Shown: positions 33,026 through 44,839 of the stretch, one piece after another
Layout: every line of letters starts with the position of its first letter
How positions within the stretch are numbered: the first letter of the stretch is position 1
Assembly (NCBI GenBank): GCA_964017145.1
Contig: OZ024845.1
Location: forward strand, 3,658,001-3,722,000
DNA from: Agrocybe praecox
Lineage: Eukaryota; Basidiomycota; Agaricomycetes; Agaricales; Agrocybaceae
Direction: 5' to 3'
Length of the DNA stretch: 64,000 nucleotides
Position numbers and translations under genes: made by a program
Notes under the pieces: generated by a model
The model's database searches: none
Told to the model about the DNA's origin: nothing
The model's input: the letters and a program-made list of their open reading frames with translations, nothing else

Positions 33026-35429
33026 GGGGCTTTTCCCCCCCCCTTTGGGTTGGCATGACGTAGTCATGAGGGGAAATCGACTTATTCTCGACTGATGCAC
33101 CCGCCCCTGCTCGTCCTTCCGCCTCTGCCACACCCTGCTCTTCTGCGGTCCAACCACCACCACCACCAGTACCTTGATCTCTTCGTCAAACCGCCTCCAG
33201 CCCTCGTCGTACCACCACACTTGTTGATCACCGCATACATCGCCCTCCGCTTTGCCATCGTACATCACACAAACCATGCTCGAGTGCTCCCTCGCCTGCT
33301 TTTTCTACCTGTCTATCTTCCACGCATGCAAGATGCATACTTTTTCCCTTCCTCTCCGTCACCCACGCTTTACTCCAGCTCTTCAAATCGCCGTTCGTTC
33401 CACTCGCTTCTCTTTTCCTACGTCCCTGCAGGAACCCTTAAGCAGATCATCATCAAATCTGCGTCCTCCTTCGCCGCAGGCATGACATCATCAGAACGAC
33501 GGGGAGATAATAGGGAGATTGTTTCCAGCTAACCCTAAGCAGCATCGGAGCTATGACCAGGACCCAGGGAACGACATACCGCGCATTAATCCATCCTCGA
33601 TCGACCGAAGCACAGAACCTCCGGCACGCTGTCCCTCTCCCGATACACGTACCACTACCACTCTAGGTGGATCCACAACCGCCCGTTCGTTGGGATTACA
33701 CCGCCGTACGATCACCGTACACGCCTCGGTGGCGTCGTTACCACTTCACTGCGGCCGGGCAAGCTAAACGACATGGCCATTACTGCGTGAAAGTGGTCGT
33801 GATTCGGCTTCTGCTGCTTCTACTCGAGCTACCTCCCCTTTTATTTTTCTTTTCTTTCACCTCTTTCACTTGCGTTTCCTTTGTTCTTCAGATACGTACG
33901 AGCTCGCTCTATCCAAGTAAATTCTGGTCAGCAAATCCCCTACGCATGTTGTTTTTCCTTGGTAGGCTCGTCGTGCTCCTCAGCACCCCCCATTATATCA
34001 TCTATTATCACTCGTATTCTTTCCTCGCGCTGTTCCTGCTTCCCTTCTCTTCATTCCCTCTTCCCTTCTTCCTCTTCCCCCTCTCCCTTCTTTCTGCCTT
34101 GCACTACGCACAGTACCGCATGCACACTCACAATCTGCGTTCGTTCACCGCGATCGACTCAGTTGGGTTGGTTAGTACTCCTGTTCGTAGTACAAATCCT
34201 TGCTAATATACCACTCGTCTCAGCTCGTGGTTCCTCCGAGCCTTTTATTTGTCCCTTCATTCCTCTCTCGGTTCTGCGGCCTGGTATATTACATTGCTTC
34301 CGTTTACGCGTTCCCCCCTTCTCCTCTCTTCCTTTCACGCCCCCTTCCGAATATCATACTCCCTCGCCCTTCTCGTACATAGGCGTCGGCGACCATATCT
34401 CTTACGTGCTACATATACTTCTGAATTCCACTCATAAATATCGAGTCATCCTCATCGCCCCTCAATTTTTGCTGGTTTTTTATTGTCGGGCTCCTCACGA
34501 CACCTTAGCTCTGTACGTAAACGTTTGCCTGGGTAGGCGTATGTTGTTAGGTGGCATGGGCAACGGGTGGAAGGGTGTCTTCCGTCAACCCAAGTCCAGC
34601 TTCCAAAGTCCCGATTCAACTAGCCGTACCGGACGCGCTAATCCTCCCGTCTTCCCTCACTTTCCAATTGCAGATCCGCGACTCTGATCGCACTCATGTT
34701 CACGCCCCCGTCGGTGCCTCTCCAGTTCTTCTATCTCTCTCCAAACATATCGTTTCGCTTCCCACACATACTGATTATCACTGACTCTGACCTCTCGCCT
34801 ATGGTACATGTTCCATGATGGCCAACTTATCTGCTCTGGTGTATTCTTGTCGTTCTCTGCATTCATCAAAACCTTCTTCGCCGTCTTCCACCCCTATGCA
34901 AACAATGTTCAACATATTCTTGTCAGCTCTGCCTCTCTCGCCAGTCGCTCTTCCACATTTATGCAATGATGATCCTCTATTTCTGCACGTTACACTCCCT
35001 CGCGAAATCAATGACCGCCATGCCTCTTAAGCGAGGAAAAAAACTGGTTAAAGTTATATTATGGATCGTGTTCAGTTAATCCGCCTTCCTATAGAAGCTC
35101 CTCAATGTTGCACTCCGAAGAGTCCTTTCTGATTTCTTTATCTTTTTGGGCCTGAGCGAGGGCGGAGGACGATGCGGTGATCAACGTTTAACGAGCGTGC
35201 TGGTTCGACAGGTGCTTGAGCTACAAGTCGTGGGGGTATTTTGCGAAAACGTGGATGAGCTGGAGGCGATTCAACGAAGAGAGCGAGGTGGTGGTTACGA
35301 GGTGAATGAGAAGGAGGGGTCTGTTGAGAATAACTCGATTTCAATCTCGACGTCTTCGACTGTGATTGGTGTTTGCTGCTCTGGTCGACCGGTCTTTGTC
35401 GTTGCTGCTGCTGTCTATGTCGTTTAGGC
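33026..35429. other. C/T-rich degenerate sequence, no identifiable gene
   Basis: The 33.05-33.2 kb part still matches the 3' flank of the other + strand glycosyltransferase remnant (38.2 kb). Long + frames at 33667-34206 and 33881-34687 translate pyrimidine-rich DNA into Ser/Pro/Leu/Phe-rich sequence without domain similarity. Splice-like signals (TTGCAG near 34673) are present, but no gene can be assembled. Confidence 0.35.
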
Positions 35430-35880
35430 TCTTCATGACCATAAAACACCCCAGCCACTCAACCAACCACTCCCGAGAACCAAGAAAAAGTGTCCAAGTC
35501 GAGCGTCATTGAGTTGTCGTATTCGAACGTGGTGGCTTCTGCTGTCTTCAGAACATTGGGTGAGAGGGGAAATAGAGATGAGAAGGAAAGATACGCACTC
35601 ATTCAACAGCCAAAAAACTCTTCTCCGATATCCGTTCTGGAACATCCGGTACGTCCTCCAGAATTTTGATATCTCCAAATTCTTTCACATCCTCCTGCAG
35701 CTTCGCTCTCGCCTCCTTACTCTTACTCCGGCACAACACACTGCCCGCATCCGATTCCCGGCCGACGAAAAACCTCTCCGTTAGCTTCACATATCGCCCC
35801 GGCACCCCCATCAATATCGCCTCTCAGCGCATGCATGATGCCAGCGCCCAAGCTCGTCTACGTGGCTCATGATCGCAAGG
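35430..35880 (-). pseudogene. Glycosyltransferase family 31-like remnant, copy B
   Basis: The minus strand encodes YVKLTERFFVGRESDAGSVL, then KEARAKLQEDVKEFGDIKIL and EDVPDVPERISEKSFLAVE, followed by TGA in a GTGCGT donor context, and further down a degraded TTFEYDNSMTLDLDTFS that may correspond to the acidic donor-binding region. The RFFVGR...EEFGDI pattern is typical of fungal GT31 proteins. It is opposite in orientation to copies A and C. Confidence 0.45.
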
Positions 35881-36189
35881 ACAATCACAGCTGGCGAGGG
35901 CGGCGAGGGCGAGTCGAGCTACGAGAGTTTCCTCTCCTTAAAATAAAACACGTCCTAAGGTCAATTGTATTTCCTCAGCTAGTCTTCGTCTGCTTTTATT
36001 GATGAAGAGGAGGTACAGCAGGACGAGAATGACTAGGTCGAGGAGGAAGGGCCGGCAGAAAGGTTTTGTGGTTAGGCGTTGTTTGAGGGGAGAGCTGCTA
36101 GCATACAAAGTACTTTAGTATGTTCTTCCGTGGTGGTTGCTTGCTTCAGCGTCTGAATGAGTGGGGAGAGCATAGTATTGCCCAGTGCG
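35881..36189. other. Intergenic DNA
   Basis: No gene is recognised. Confidence 0.3.
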
Positions 36190-36310
36190 CGGGGCGTTCT
36201 GCGGTGGGTGTTTTGGGTGCGGGTTAAGTTTGTTTTGGTCTTGTACCTAAGTAGCACGGAAGGAGCGTATTCATCTTCGCGTCTCGTCGATTTAGTGGGG
36301 GGTATCATAG
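36190..36310 (+). repeat. Inverted-duplicate segment, copy 2
   Basis: VKFVLVLYLSSTEGAYSSSR in the + frame matches the minus-strand piece at 31990-32150. Confidence 0.45.
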
Positions 36311-37319
36311 TACTAAGAGTCCTTCCAGTGAATAGTGAATATTTGAATTTGAATGTGGGGTATACGACGCTCTCGAGTGGTGGCGACTGACAGCGTTCGA
36401 AAAATATCGGCAGACAAGACTTAAGCTTCATGAGGGAAAGTTATTCATGACGGTCATCGTTCAAGTTGCGGACAAGAATGGAAAGAGTTTAGGCTCAGGT
36501 CGCTGGGGCTCCGTTGCGATTATCTTATCTTATCTATTTAAAAATAGCACATTCAGGAAAGGATACACTTCGCTCACGGGAATACAGCACTTGGAGGAGA
36601 AATATCGAAATCATCTACAAGAGTGGCAAGAAACATGCCCATCTGACTGTAGAGAGGCGGCTGAAACGGTTTGCCGTTGGTGGACAACCAATTGTTGACG
36701 CGATGTTTGATACGGAGGATAATTTGGCGTGTCTTTATTTTCTTTTTCTAACCACAACCTGGCCTGTTTTCGTATTGAGGTTCGTCTTAATGTGTACTTC
36801 TGACAGATGATTTCTGGGTAGACGCATGGTTGGGTATGGGCCTGGGTGATACAGAAAATAGGTGGAGGATCCGTGCCGGCGTTCCGGGCATCGCCACATA
36901 CTTGGACCAAATTTGGCGTGTCATCATTTTCATTTTCTAACCACAATACCGCTGACCGATGCTCGCTGGGTACACCCTTGAGCTTGAACGTTAACCTTGA
37001 GCGCTGAGCTTGAACGGTGAACCTAAGCTTTTTGACGTACCGAACTCGCCCTCCTCTATCCAGAGCATACAATCCCCAGCTCTACTCATCCCCGCCAACG
37101 CTCATCGCACCCCTATGTTTGAAGTCTCTATACTTAGAGCCACGCACTCATTCTTTCGTTATCACTCTATCATACCTTCCGTCCGTTCCTCCTCGGACTC
37201 GCCGCTCTCGTCGCTCTCTGCCTCCTCTTCTACGTGCTCTCTTCCTCCTTATCAATAAAAGCAGACAAAGACGAGCTGAGAGAGTACGATTGGCCTTCGG
37301 ACGCGTTTGATTTATAGGG
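36311..37319. other. Degenerate sequence
   Basis: No gene is assembled. A run of TTGAGC/TTGAACG-type units lies at 36978-37025, reminiscent of the heptamer expansion at 19.85 kb. Confidence 0.3.
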
Positions 37320-38110
37320 AGCAAACCATCGTATCTTGAATCGCATCCGCCATCTTCACCCGTTGTGATTCGCCTCGCGATTTGAAATTTGAGGGGTGTG
37401 TTATCCTTGCATACGAATATGGATCTCAAGAAGGGGGCGAAGGAGTTTTTGTGTTGGAGGGACGTACCAGATATTCTGGAGAAGACGTTTTGGGCTGTTA
37501 AATAGGTGCGTCTTTCTCTCTTATCCATTATTCCTGCCTATTCAACAAAGTAATTTCTCTAGACAGCAGAAGTCCGCCCGTCGCCGACACGTTCCGTCGG
37601 TTCTCGGTGCTTATCCAAGGTCTGCGTTACATATAGAATCTATACCACAGCTGGGATAGGCTATTTGTTGAGGTGCGTATTTCTTAACTTTTGCCTTGCG
37701 AAATTAATGCTATTGGCTAATTTTCGTCCCCTCTCTTCATTTTTTGTAGCTCAAATCTAACAGCAACCTCGACCCGCCCATCCCATACCACATTCACTAC
37801 ACCTCCGACGACGTCATGATTGGGATGTGGGTCGCGGGCCCGTACGAACTATGCCCCTCCATACACGCCCTGCACAGCGGAGACGTCAACGGGAATCTCG
37901 AATGCTAGACAGACGACCAGGTCCCAGGAAAACCTGGCGAAAAGCTCCCAACATTGCCAGCGAAGTTCCCTGCTCCATATTCTGCAGACTCGATCAACTC
38001 TCTGTGGGTGGACGATGAGAAGGGGTGTCATGATTATAAGCACCATGGCCTGAAGGATGCGCCGACGGGGTGGGATACGGCGTGTGTGCATCGGCTGTGC
38101 GGCTTTTTTG
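37320..38110 (+). pseudogene. Glycosyltransferase family 31-like remnant, copy C
   Basis: Collinear with copy A over at least 0.8 kb including non-coding flanks. Pieces: a region matching PSYLKSPPPSSPVV near 37330, KKGAKEFLCWRDVPDILEKT near 37430 (compare KEFGD...EDVPD in copy B), YTTAGIGYLL before a GTGCGT donor, then LKSNSNLDPPIPYHIHYTSD, DVMIGMWVAGPYELCPSIHA and SLWVDDEKGCHDYKHHGLKD. The TSDDVMIGMW stretch resembles the EDVxxG motif of GT31 enzymes. In-frame TAG codons occur near 37502 and 37908. Same conclusion as copy A, with slightly better preserved motifs. Confidence 0.5.
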
Positions 38111-41059
38111 TTTCCTTGGGATGGTGAGAGATGAATCGATGACGGAAGGATCCTCCCTACTGACGAGGAGCCTAGACGACTCATCAATAGCGGCAGCAAA
38201 GGTGCACCTCCCGCTCCTCGCCCTTCTGCCTTGGAACATCGTCAAACGGCCTCCAGTTCATTCACATCTTCGCAAATATCCGCACATCTCCCTCACAACC
38301 TGCAGCGCAAGCACCTGTCGTACTGCCCTCCGCCCTCGCTCAGGCACCAAAGCACAAAACAGCTGGAACGCAGAAGTTCAAGCTCGGGCAGCCTACCACC
38401 TCTGCAGACGCGTACATCTCGATGCGTCGGTGATGCCTACAAATCTCGACACTGCTGGAAAGGCCCGCTTGGATGGGCAGATGCACAAGGTGTTGGTGTG
38501 GGTCCGCTCGATGCGTACGTGAAGGCTTTGCGACAAGCTGCAGAAGTGGGCGGATGCCGGTGTATGGTAGGGTGTAGCAGGAGTTGCTTGGGTGGACGAA
38601 AAGACGAGGAAGGAAACTGTTAGATGCCGGGAGATAAGCGATGGATCCTGTTTGGTGCAGACAGATCGCTCTTCGGCGCACGCATCGACGTCAACCGTTC
38701 GTTGTCGTCCTCCACCGTTCTCGGTCTCGATCTATTCTGTCCAATTTGTTCATCTTCGTTCTTCCACGCATGCATGATACAGCATCATCGATCATCACCA
38801 CCTCGCGGCGTTCCATTTCTTCTTTCTTCCTTCCTCTTCATCTTCAGGCTCGTCATTTTCTATGCCCTTATATTTCTTTTTGTCCCTAATCAATAATCAT
38901 TGACTAATGCCCTTCTCGTCATCGGCCTGTTCTGCTTTTCCAGTATTCGTATCTTCCCTTGCTCTTCTTTTCCGGTCATTTTTCTCACACAAGTTCATCC
39001 ACCTATCCACCTCCACTAGTTATGCCACTTCAACTTACTCATTTTCTGCTCCGGCTCTTCATGTCGCCGCACGTTTCTTAGATTCTCGCATATCAATGCA
39101 CCCTCGAATTAAAATTTTCTTTCACCACAATCATAATAATGCGAATGGAAGAAAGCAACTTTGATACGTGCAGTAGCGCACTGCAAAGAAGGAAGATGAG
39201 CAAGAAGGAATTCTTTGCGGCGGTTGATAGCCCAGCAGAGTGAGGGTCTCGGGATGGTGTAACAGATCTATGTAGCGGTGGGCAGTAGGGAGATGATCGT
39301 GGCGGTCGTTGTTCGAACTTCCGTTCGCAGCCCCTCGAGTCAGTGTTCGTGTCGTTGGGTTTTTTTCCATTTAACGTAGATACTAGAGATCACTCTTCTC
39401 TGAATCAGAGCCCGAGCCCTTTCTTCGTCCCTTCATCGCTAGCTTCATCCTCCTTTTTAGAGTACTTCAATCTGTTGGTGACATGATACCAAGTCGTCTC
39501 ACTCTTCGTGAACTTCTCCTTCGTCCCAGTTCATTGAGTTCGTTCCTCTTCGTCCACGTCCTTGTCACCAGCAAAATGGGACCAGTCAGGAAATCATCCG
39601 CTCGCATCACCAACTCCTGGACCTAAAGACACCCACCGTGATCCGCCATTCATCAAACAACTCGCTCTGATACTTAAGATTTAGGCCTCAACTCGCCCCT
39701 GCTCTGCTCAATCCCTCACAATTACGGTGCGGAGCGCGGATGACCTATGAATGGAGGGACTCGGGAGATGGAGTTATAAAGAAACCGATTCGGATAATTA
39801 TTAAGGTATGAAAAATAATAAAGCAGTAAGTATATTATACGCAGAAAGACATTGTGTTGGAATGGTGATAGTGACAATGATGATGGCGAATGGATGGGGA
39901 ATTGTTTGACCTAGGCCCACGACGGAAAGTAGGGAGTACTAAGAGAAAAAAACAAAACATGAAAGCACTCTGCCCGGATGGCAGATATCATTAGAAGAAC
40001 GAAATCGAAGAAAAAAGACAAGTCCGAACTACGATACAGACACGATAATTTTTGTTGGTGGAGAGGAAGAAAAGAAGAAAAGAGATAGAGAACGGACAGC
40101 AAGGTCCACAAGAAAGCTATCAGAGGAATGAAAAGACGAAGAAAGAAAAAGAGAAACGAAACATATATAAAAGAAAAATACAGACATCAGAAAACAGAAA
40201 TTCGGCCCCAGATATCGAAAACTCGAAAAGTGACGAGATTAAGCGCGTCGCAGAAAGTAATTTGAAAAAAATACAAATAAACCCCGTCCTTCTTTCCCAA
40301 ACACGACTGTGATCACCAACTATCCACCGCCCAAGATCACCTATCCCTCCAAGCTCCGACGATTTTATATTCATTTTTCCTCCTCCCACACCCATCCACC
40401 ACCACCACCTCCAACCAGGACGTGCTAGATCTCCTTCGCTGATCCCTATTCAAATTCCAAGCCAGCATTTCAAATTCCCGAGGTAGCATCGTCGAATACC
40501 GACAGTCCGAAGTTACGAATGGGTCAGAATGGAATGTGATGTGGCAGCGCACGCAAGTCTGTGTGTGTTACAAGGGTGGGCAGGTATGGCGATTGTTGAG
40601 TGTATGAGTGTATATGTATGTTCGACGCTGCAGGAGTTTATGAATGTGAATGCGAGTGTGCTGTATGCAGGCATGGTTTGGGCATAGGAATAGGTACTTG
40701 ATGGGTGACATGGGTGCATAGGGTGACGACGACGACACGACGATAAACAGATGATGGTGGAGGACGAAAGAATTTGACATCCTGGGTAACAATATATATA
40801 TTCCATTCGTTCGCCATCCAGGCATGAGCAGCAGAAAGGTTCGCACGTCTGTAAGGGGAAAAATAATCAGTTTGCATGTCCGACAGCCCAGATAAAGGGT
40901 GAGAACACGAGAAAAGGAAAATCAAAAGATGCCAGGTGTTCATGGTGTTGATGTACGAACTCGGTCTCGACAGCAGCAACAAATGCGGATCGAAAGGAAC
41001 GAAGAAAAAAGAAAAAAAAGGAGAAAAAAATTAAAGAAAAGAAAGAAAAGAATACGTAC
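38111..41059. other. Degenerate sequence, no identifiable gene
   Basis: The minus strand around 39370-39620 yields RADDFLTGPILLVTRTW, RSSRRVRRLGIMSPTD and a Lys/Ser-rich tail in one interrupted frame, perhaps the end of another dead gene. From 39.75 to 41.05 kb the sequence is AT- and purine-rich with no coding sense. Confidence 0.3.
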
Positions 41060-43930
41060 TGCCTCAATGTATTGTACAAAAACGAATAACCCCTCAATTT
41101 CCCTTCAACCTTCTATATCCAAGCATTCAAGCTATACGTATCATTCGGCCTATCCAACCTCGTCAGCTCGACGCTGAACCACATTTCATCCTCAGCGTCC
41201 TGCGAAATGCCAGTATGTTTGAGTGTCCATGGATGACGCTGCCGATGATGATGCGGGAGGAACACTCGACGCGGCTGTGGACGATTGCTGAGAACGTTCC
41301 AGATGGAGAGGGAAGTGGTAATCCGTCCTTATCGACGTCGTTGGACTGCGCCTCGACATCCATACTGCCAAACACCTTCATTACATGGGCCATAACCTCC
41401 GGCGGTGGCCTTGTCGAAATTGTTGTCCGATCCACTGCACCGTGATGAATACACAGCAGAGCGTAAGGATGAGGTGGGACACCATTCTGTTGCTGTTGCT
41501 GCTCTTGCGACGACGACGAAGAATTGAACCCATAGAATGCTCCGAGCCTATTCGACGATGTCAGCATTTGTCGTTGACGTTCGCGATCCCTGCTGCCCAC
41601 AGTAACGCTGTTCCTGAACCGGAAGATGTAACGGGTGGAGTAGCCGTAGTGGGTACAGCAGCAGCAGCAGTCTCGCTGCGAACAAGAGTGGGAGGTGCAG
41701 GGTGCGAAACGCTCGAAGTTGGCGTAGTAACCACCACCTGAACAGAAGGAGCAAGGTGCTGCTGCTCCTTGCCATCCTTCTCGCCAGGCTGGTTGACGGT
41801 GCTGCTCGAAGCACAGAGCCTATCTTGTACCTATTCGCAATATCTGGGTAGGCGGACTGTCTTTATCAACATCCGAGCCCTCCATGCTAGGCGTAACACG
41901 GTAAGGAGCAAGGCTTTCCCTGCCCTTCGACTTGCTCCTAAACCACCGCATCACTTTGCTCGTCAACGCGGAGATGCCCACCTTCTTGCTCACGGTCTTT
42001 GGCACATCGCCAAAGTCCTGTGAAGGAGGCGAGAACGTGCAGGAGTTCGCAGCTGAAGACGAGGCGCCGGAAGAAGCAGCAGAGGGTAATAGCGACGCAG
42101 ACACGTTGGAACTTATGGGTGTCGAACGTGCAGCTGCATCCGGTAAGAATGGCATAGATGTGGGCATTGCTGGGGGTTGTAAACTCGCGTTGGCATTTTT
42201 GACGGTAACTACGGCGGTGGCATCATCCTCGGGTCAGAGATAATGGGCATCTTCTGGTTCTGCGATCGATTACTAATAGATCTGCTCCTCCTTATCCTCT
42301 CTTTCATCTGTCGTATTCATCGACGAATCGGCTTGCAATGCACCAGACGCCGTGCTTAGCGTAGCTCTGATGCTCGTACTTCCGGTGCTCTCCTTTGCGT
42401 TGGCCCCAGCATCCTTGCCACCAAATATCTTTTTCCCTTCTTGTCCAGCGGAGGAAGCATTTGAGTCTCCTCCAGCAGAAACTGCTGATACTGGAATGGC
42501 AGGAACAGCCGGAGCCGTCGTCGCAGGTATTTCGACAGGAGGAACCGACATGGGAGCTGGTGCTGACGCTGGGGGTAATACACTCGGAACGGCAGGAGCG
42601 CAATAAGCTGTCAGTGGTGCTGGTGCTGCTACTGCTACTGCAGGAGGCAAGCCAGGCACGACCTTCTCATGCGTAGCACTTTGTTCATGCTCCTCCTTCT
42701 CCTTCCTCCTACGTCCACACGGCTGCCTTCTTCTACGTCCCTTCGGCTTCGAGTCGTATTCGATCTGGGTGGTATGTCTGAACGCTCCAAAGGCTTGATT
42801 GACCGGGTAGTGAGAGGGTGTTGAAAGCAGCTCCGACAACAGATGAAAACGAATCGTCTTCGCTCAGACTCAGTGCAGCAGGGCTCGCAAATTTCTTTTG
42901 GCCAGGATTTTCCCTGCTCTGTGGTGTAGCTGGCTGAGGTTTGTTATCAGCCGGCTTAGAAACGACAGACGGTGGCGGAGAAGTGAGGAGCGATAGAGAT
43001 GGGTCGATAGTAACGCCAGCAACGGGTGACAAAGGCGAGGTCTCGTAGAGGCATTCAGGTTGGGTCGAACAGCTGCGAGTGGGTGTGGGTACAGTGGTGC
43101 TGGTCTGACCAGCGATGGCGGTAGTAACAATCGGCAGAACTGCATTGGACGACGCAGACCTCTCGCTCCTCGCCTCCGGAGGATGGCTCTGCGCCCTGGG
43201 AGGTGTCGGCGTGACGTTCGCATTGTCGCTGAACGCTGCCGCTTGATGATGCTCTAGCTTCTCTAGATGTTCCACCATCTTTCCAAATGCGTTCGGCTAG
43301 GCATCGGTCCAACTTCAAATCGCGATGCACGATTCTCTTTTTTGGAAGATGTAGCAGACACCCGATATGAGTTGGGAGAAAATAGTTTTGCGCCACCTTT
43401 TTGGTGCAGATATCGATGCACGAGGATGTGGTCTAGTTCGCCTCTAGAGGCGTATTCGAGAATTATATCGATGTAACGTTGTATAACTGGACGATATTCG
43501 GGCGTTTGAGCGTCTGCGAACGGAGAACAGAGATTAATCAATAAAATAAATTTTGTAAAGCACGAAGACAGTGATAGTGTGTAAAGAACAAAAAAAAAAA
43601 AAGAAAAAAAAAGCACTGTTTTCATGGCACCAAGCCAACGAAGGCCGCGGGGCCTCTTTCACAAATGCAGGCGTCACAAAAAAGCGCGCAGATGGAGGGC
43701 CAAATAACATGGAAAGGACAGAGCGAATTAAAATATATTTATTCGAGATAAAAAGATGGGAATGATAGCGTTGAACGAAAGAGGATGGCCATGGGGAGAA
43801 GAAAAGATAGGAGCAAATAAACACACCTTTAAAACCTCGATTTCCCTCTCATTTTCACTCATGCCAACGGTACTGTCCACATTACCCCTTTCCCAGTGTT
43901 TGCAGAAGCAAATACAACCAAAATTTGGGC
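41060..43930 (-). pseudogene. Kin4/AMPK-related-type Ser/Thr kinase, internally deleted
   Basis: Minus-strand order: GMSENEREIEVLK (N-lobe alpha-C region, near 43840), an intron, then the hinge YIDIILEYASRGELDHILVH, then GGAKLF followed after a frame change by a degraded QLISGVCYI, then KKRIVHRDLKLD (catalytic HRD). Immediately after DLKLD the sequence jumps to a long Ser/Thr/Pro-rich tail; the DFG loop and the rest of the C-lobe are gone. Near 41.4 kb HHGAVDRTTISTRPPPEVMA and at 41.07-41.17 kb LTRLDRPNDTYSL and LRGYSFLYNTLRQ form a KA1-like C-terminus, as in Kin4/Frk1-type kinases. Several frame changes occur in the tail. The N-lobe glycine loop is also missing. Confidence 0.65.
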
Positions 43931-44839
43931 ATGGTTCGACATGGATGAGCAGCCGTATAAGCTAGGGCAGCTGGGTGCGCGTAAACGTCTGGTATGGGTA
44001 CCTGGGCAAGTGCTGCTGCGTTCGGGTTCCCCCGGACTGATTCGAGAGGTGGCTGGCTGGCTCTTTCGATGATCCCGCTGGCTGGTTCGGAGAAAGAACG
44101 ACAGTGGCAGGTTACTGTTGGCGTCTAGGAGATTGGAGGCGCTAGTGGGCTCTGTGTCGGGGGCATTGCAGTGTACGTGTGTCCTCCCTATGCGCCGCCA
44201 CCGCCAGCTCGTGAGTGTGAATCTTGAGGAAGAATATTAGGGTGCTGCAAGAGAAGTGGGCCGTTAGTGTGCGTCCTGGGATACTTTCGTATCTTTTCTG
44301 TAATATCTCGCCCATTCAGCAACTGGACGCGTAGGATTCAAATGGAAGAAAAGAGTCGAGAAAAAACAACTGATGGTCGGATACAAACATACGTGATGTC
44401 ATGTCGGGTTAGGATTCGGATCAAAACCCACCTTCACTCGATTCGTATTCACAAAATAAGGCAATACCTTCCATACAAGCAAATTAGTTATCTTGTTTTA
44501 CATACCTTTCAGCATTTCTTACTAAGATATCTTCTTTGTGCAGCGCCCTGTCGCTGCAATCTATCTACTTGGTACGTATACGTGCGCACTTTCAAGCTGA
44601 AGTTTTAAACGGGACGGCAAAGCTAAAGTTAGCACGGTGCCGACATTGCCATATTAATAAATATATTTGTCAACATTCACTCAAAATGCATTCAACATAG
44701 CCACCAAAGGCTTTCTTCACGTCATCCTTGAAGTTTCTTGACCAAGTCTTCTTCCCCATCGCCTACAAATGACAGTCACTTGTCAAAATGGAAGCTGTAA
44801 TTCCACATTCTCGGAAACTCCTGAGCAAACCTACTCCGT
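43931..44839. other. Degenerate or intergenic DNA
   Basis: Upstream flank of the kinase remnant. No N-lobe glycine loop or other gene was found. Confidence 0.3.

Noticed and set aside
33667..34687. Long + frames rich in Ser, Pro, Leu and Phe
   Set aside because: Pyrimidine-rich DNA gives such translations by composition; no conserved motif was found.
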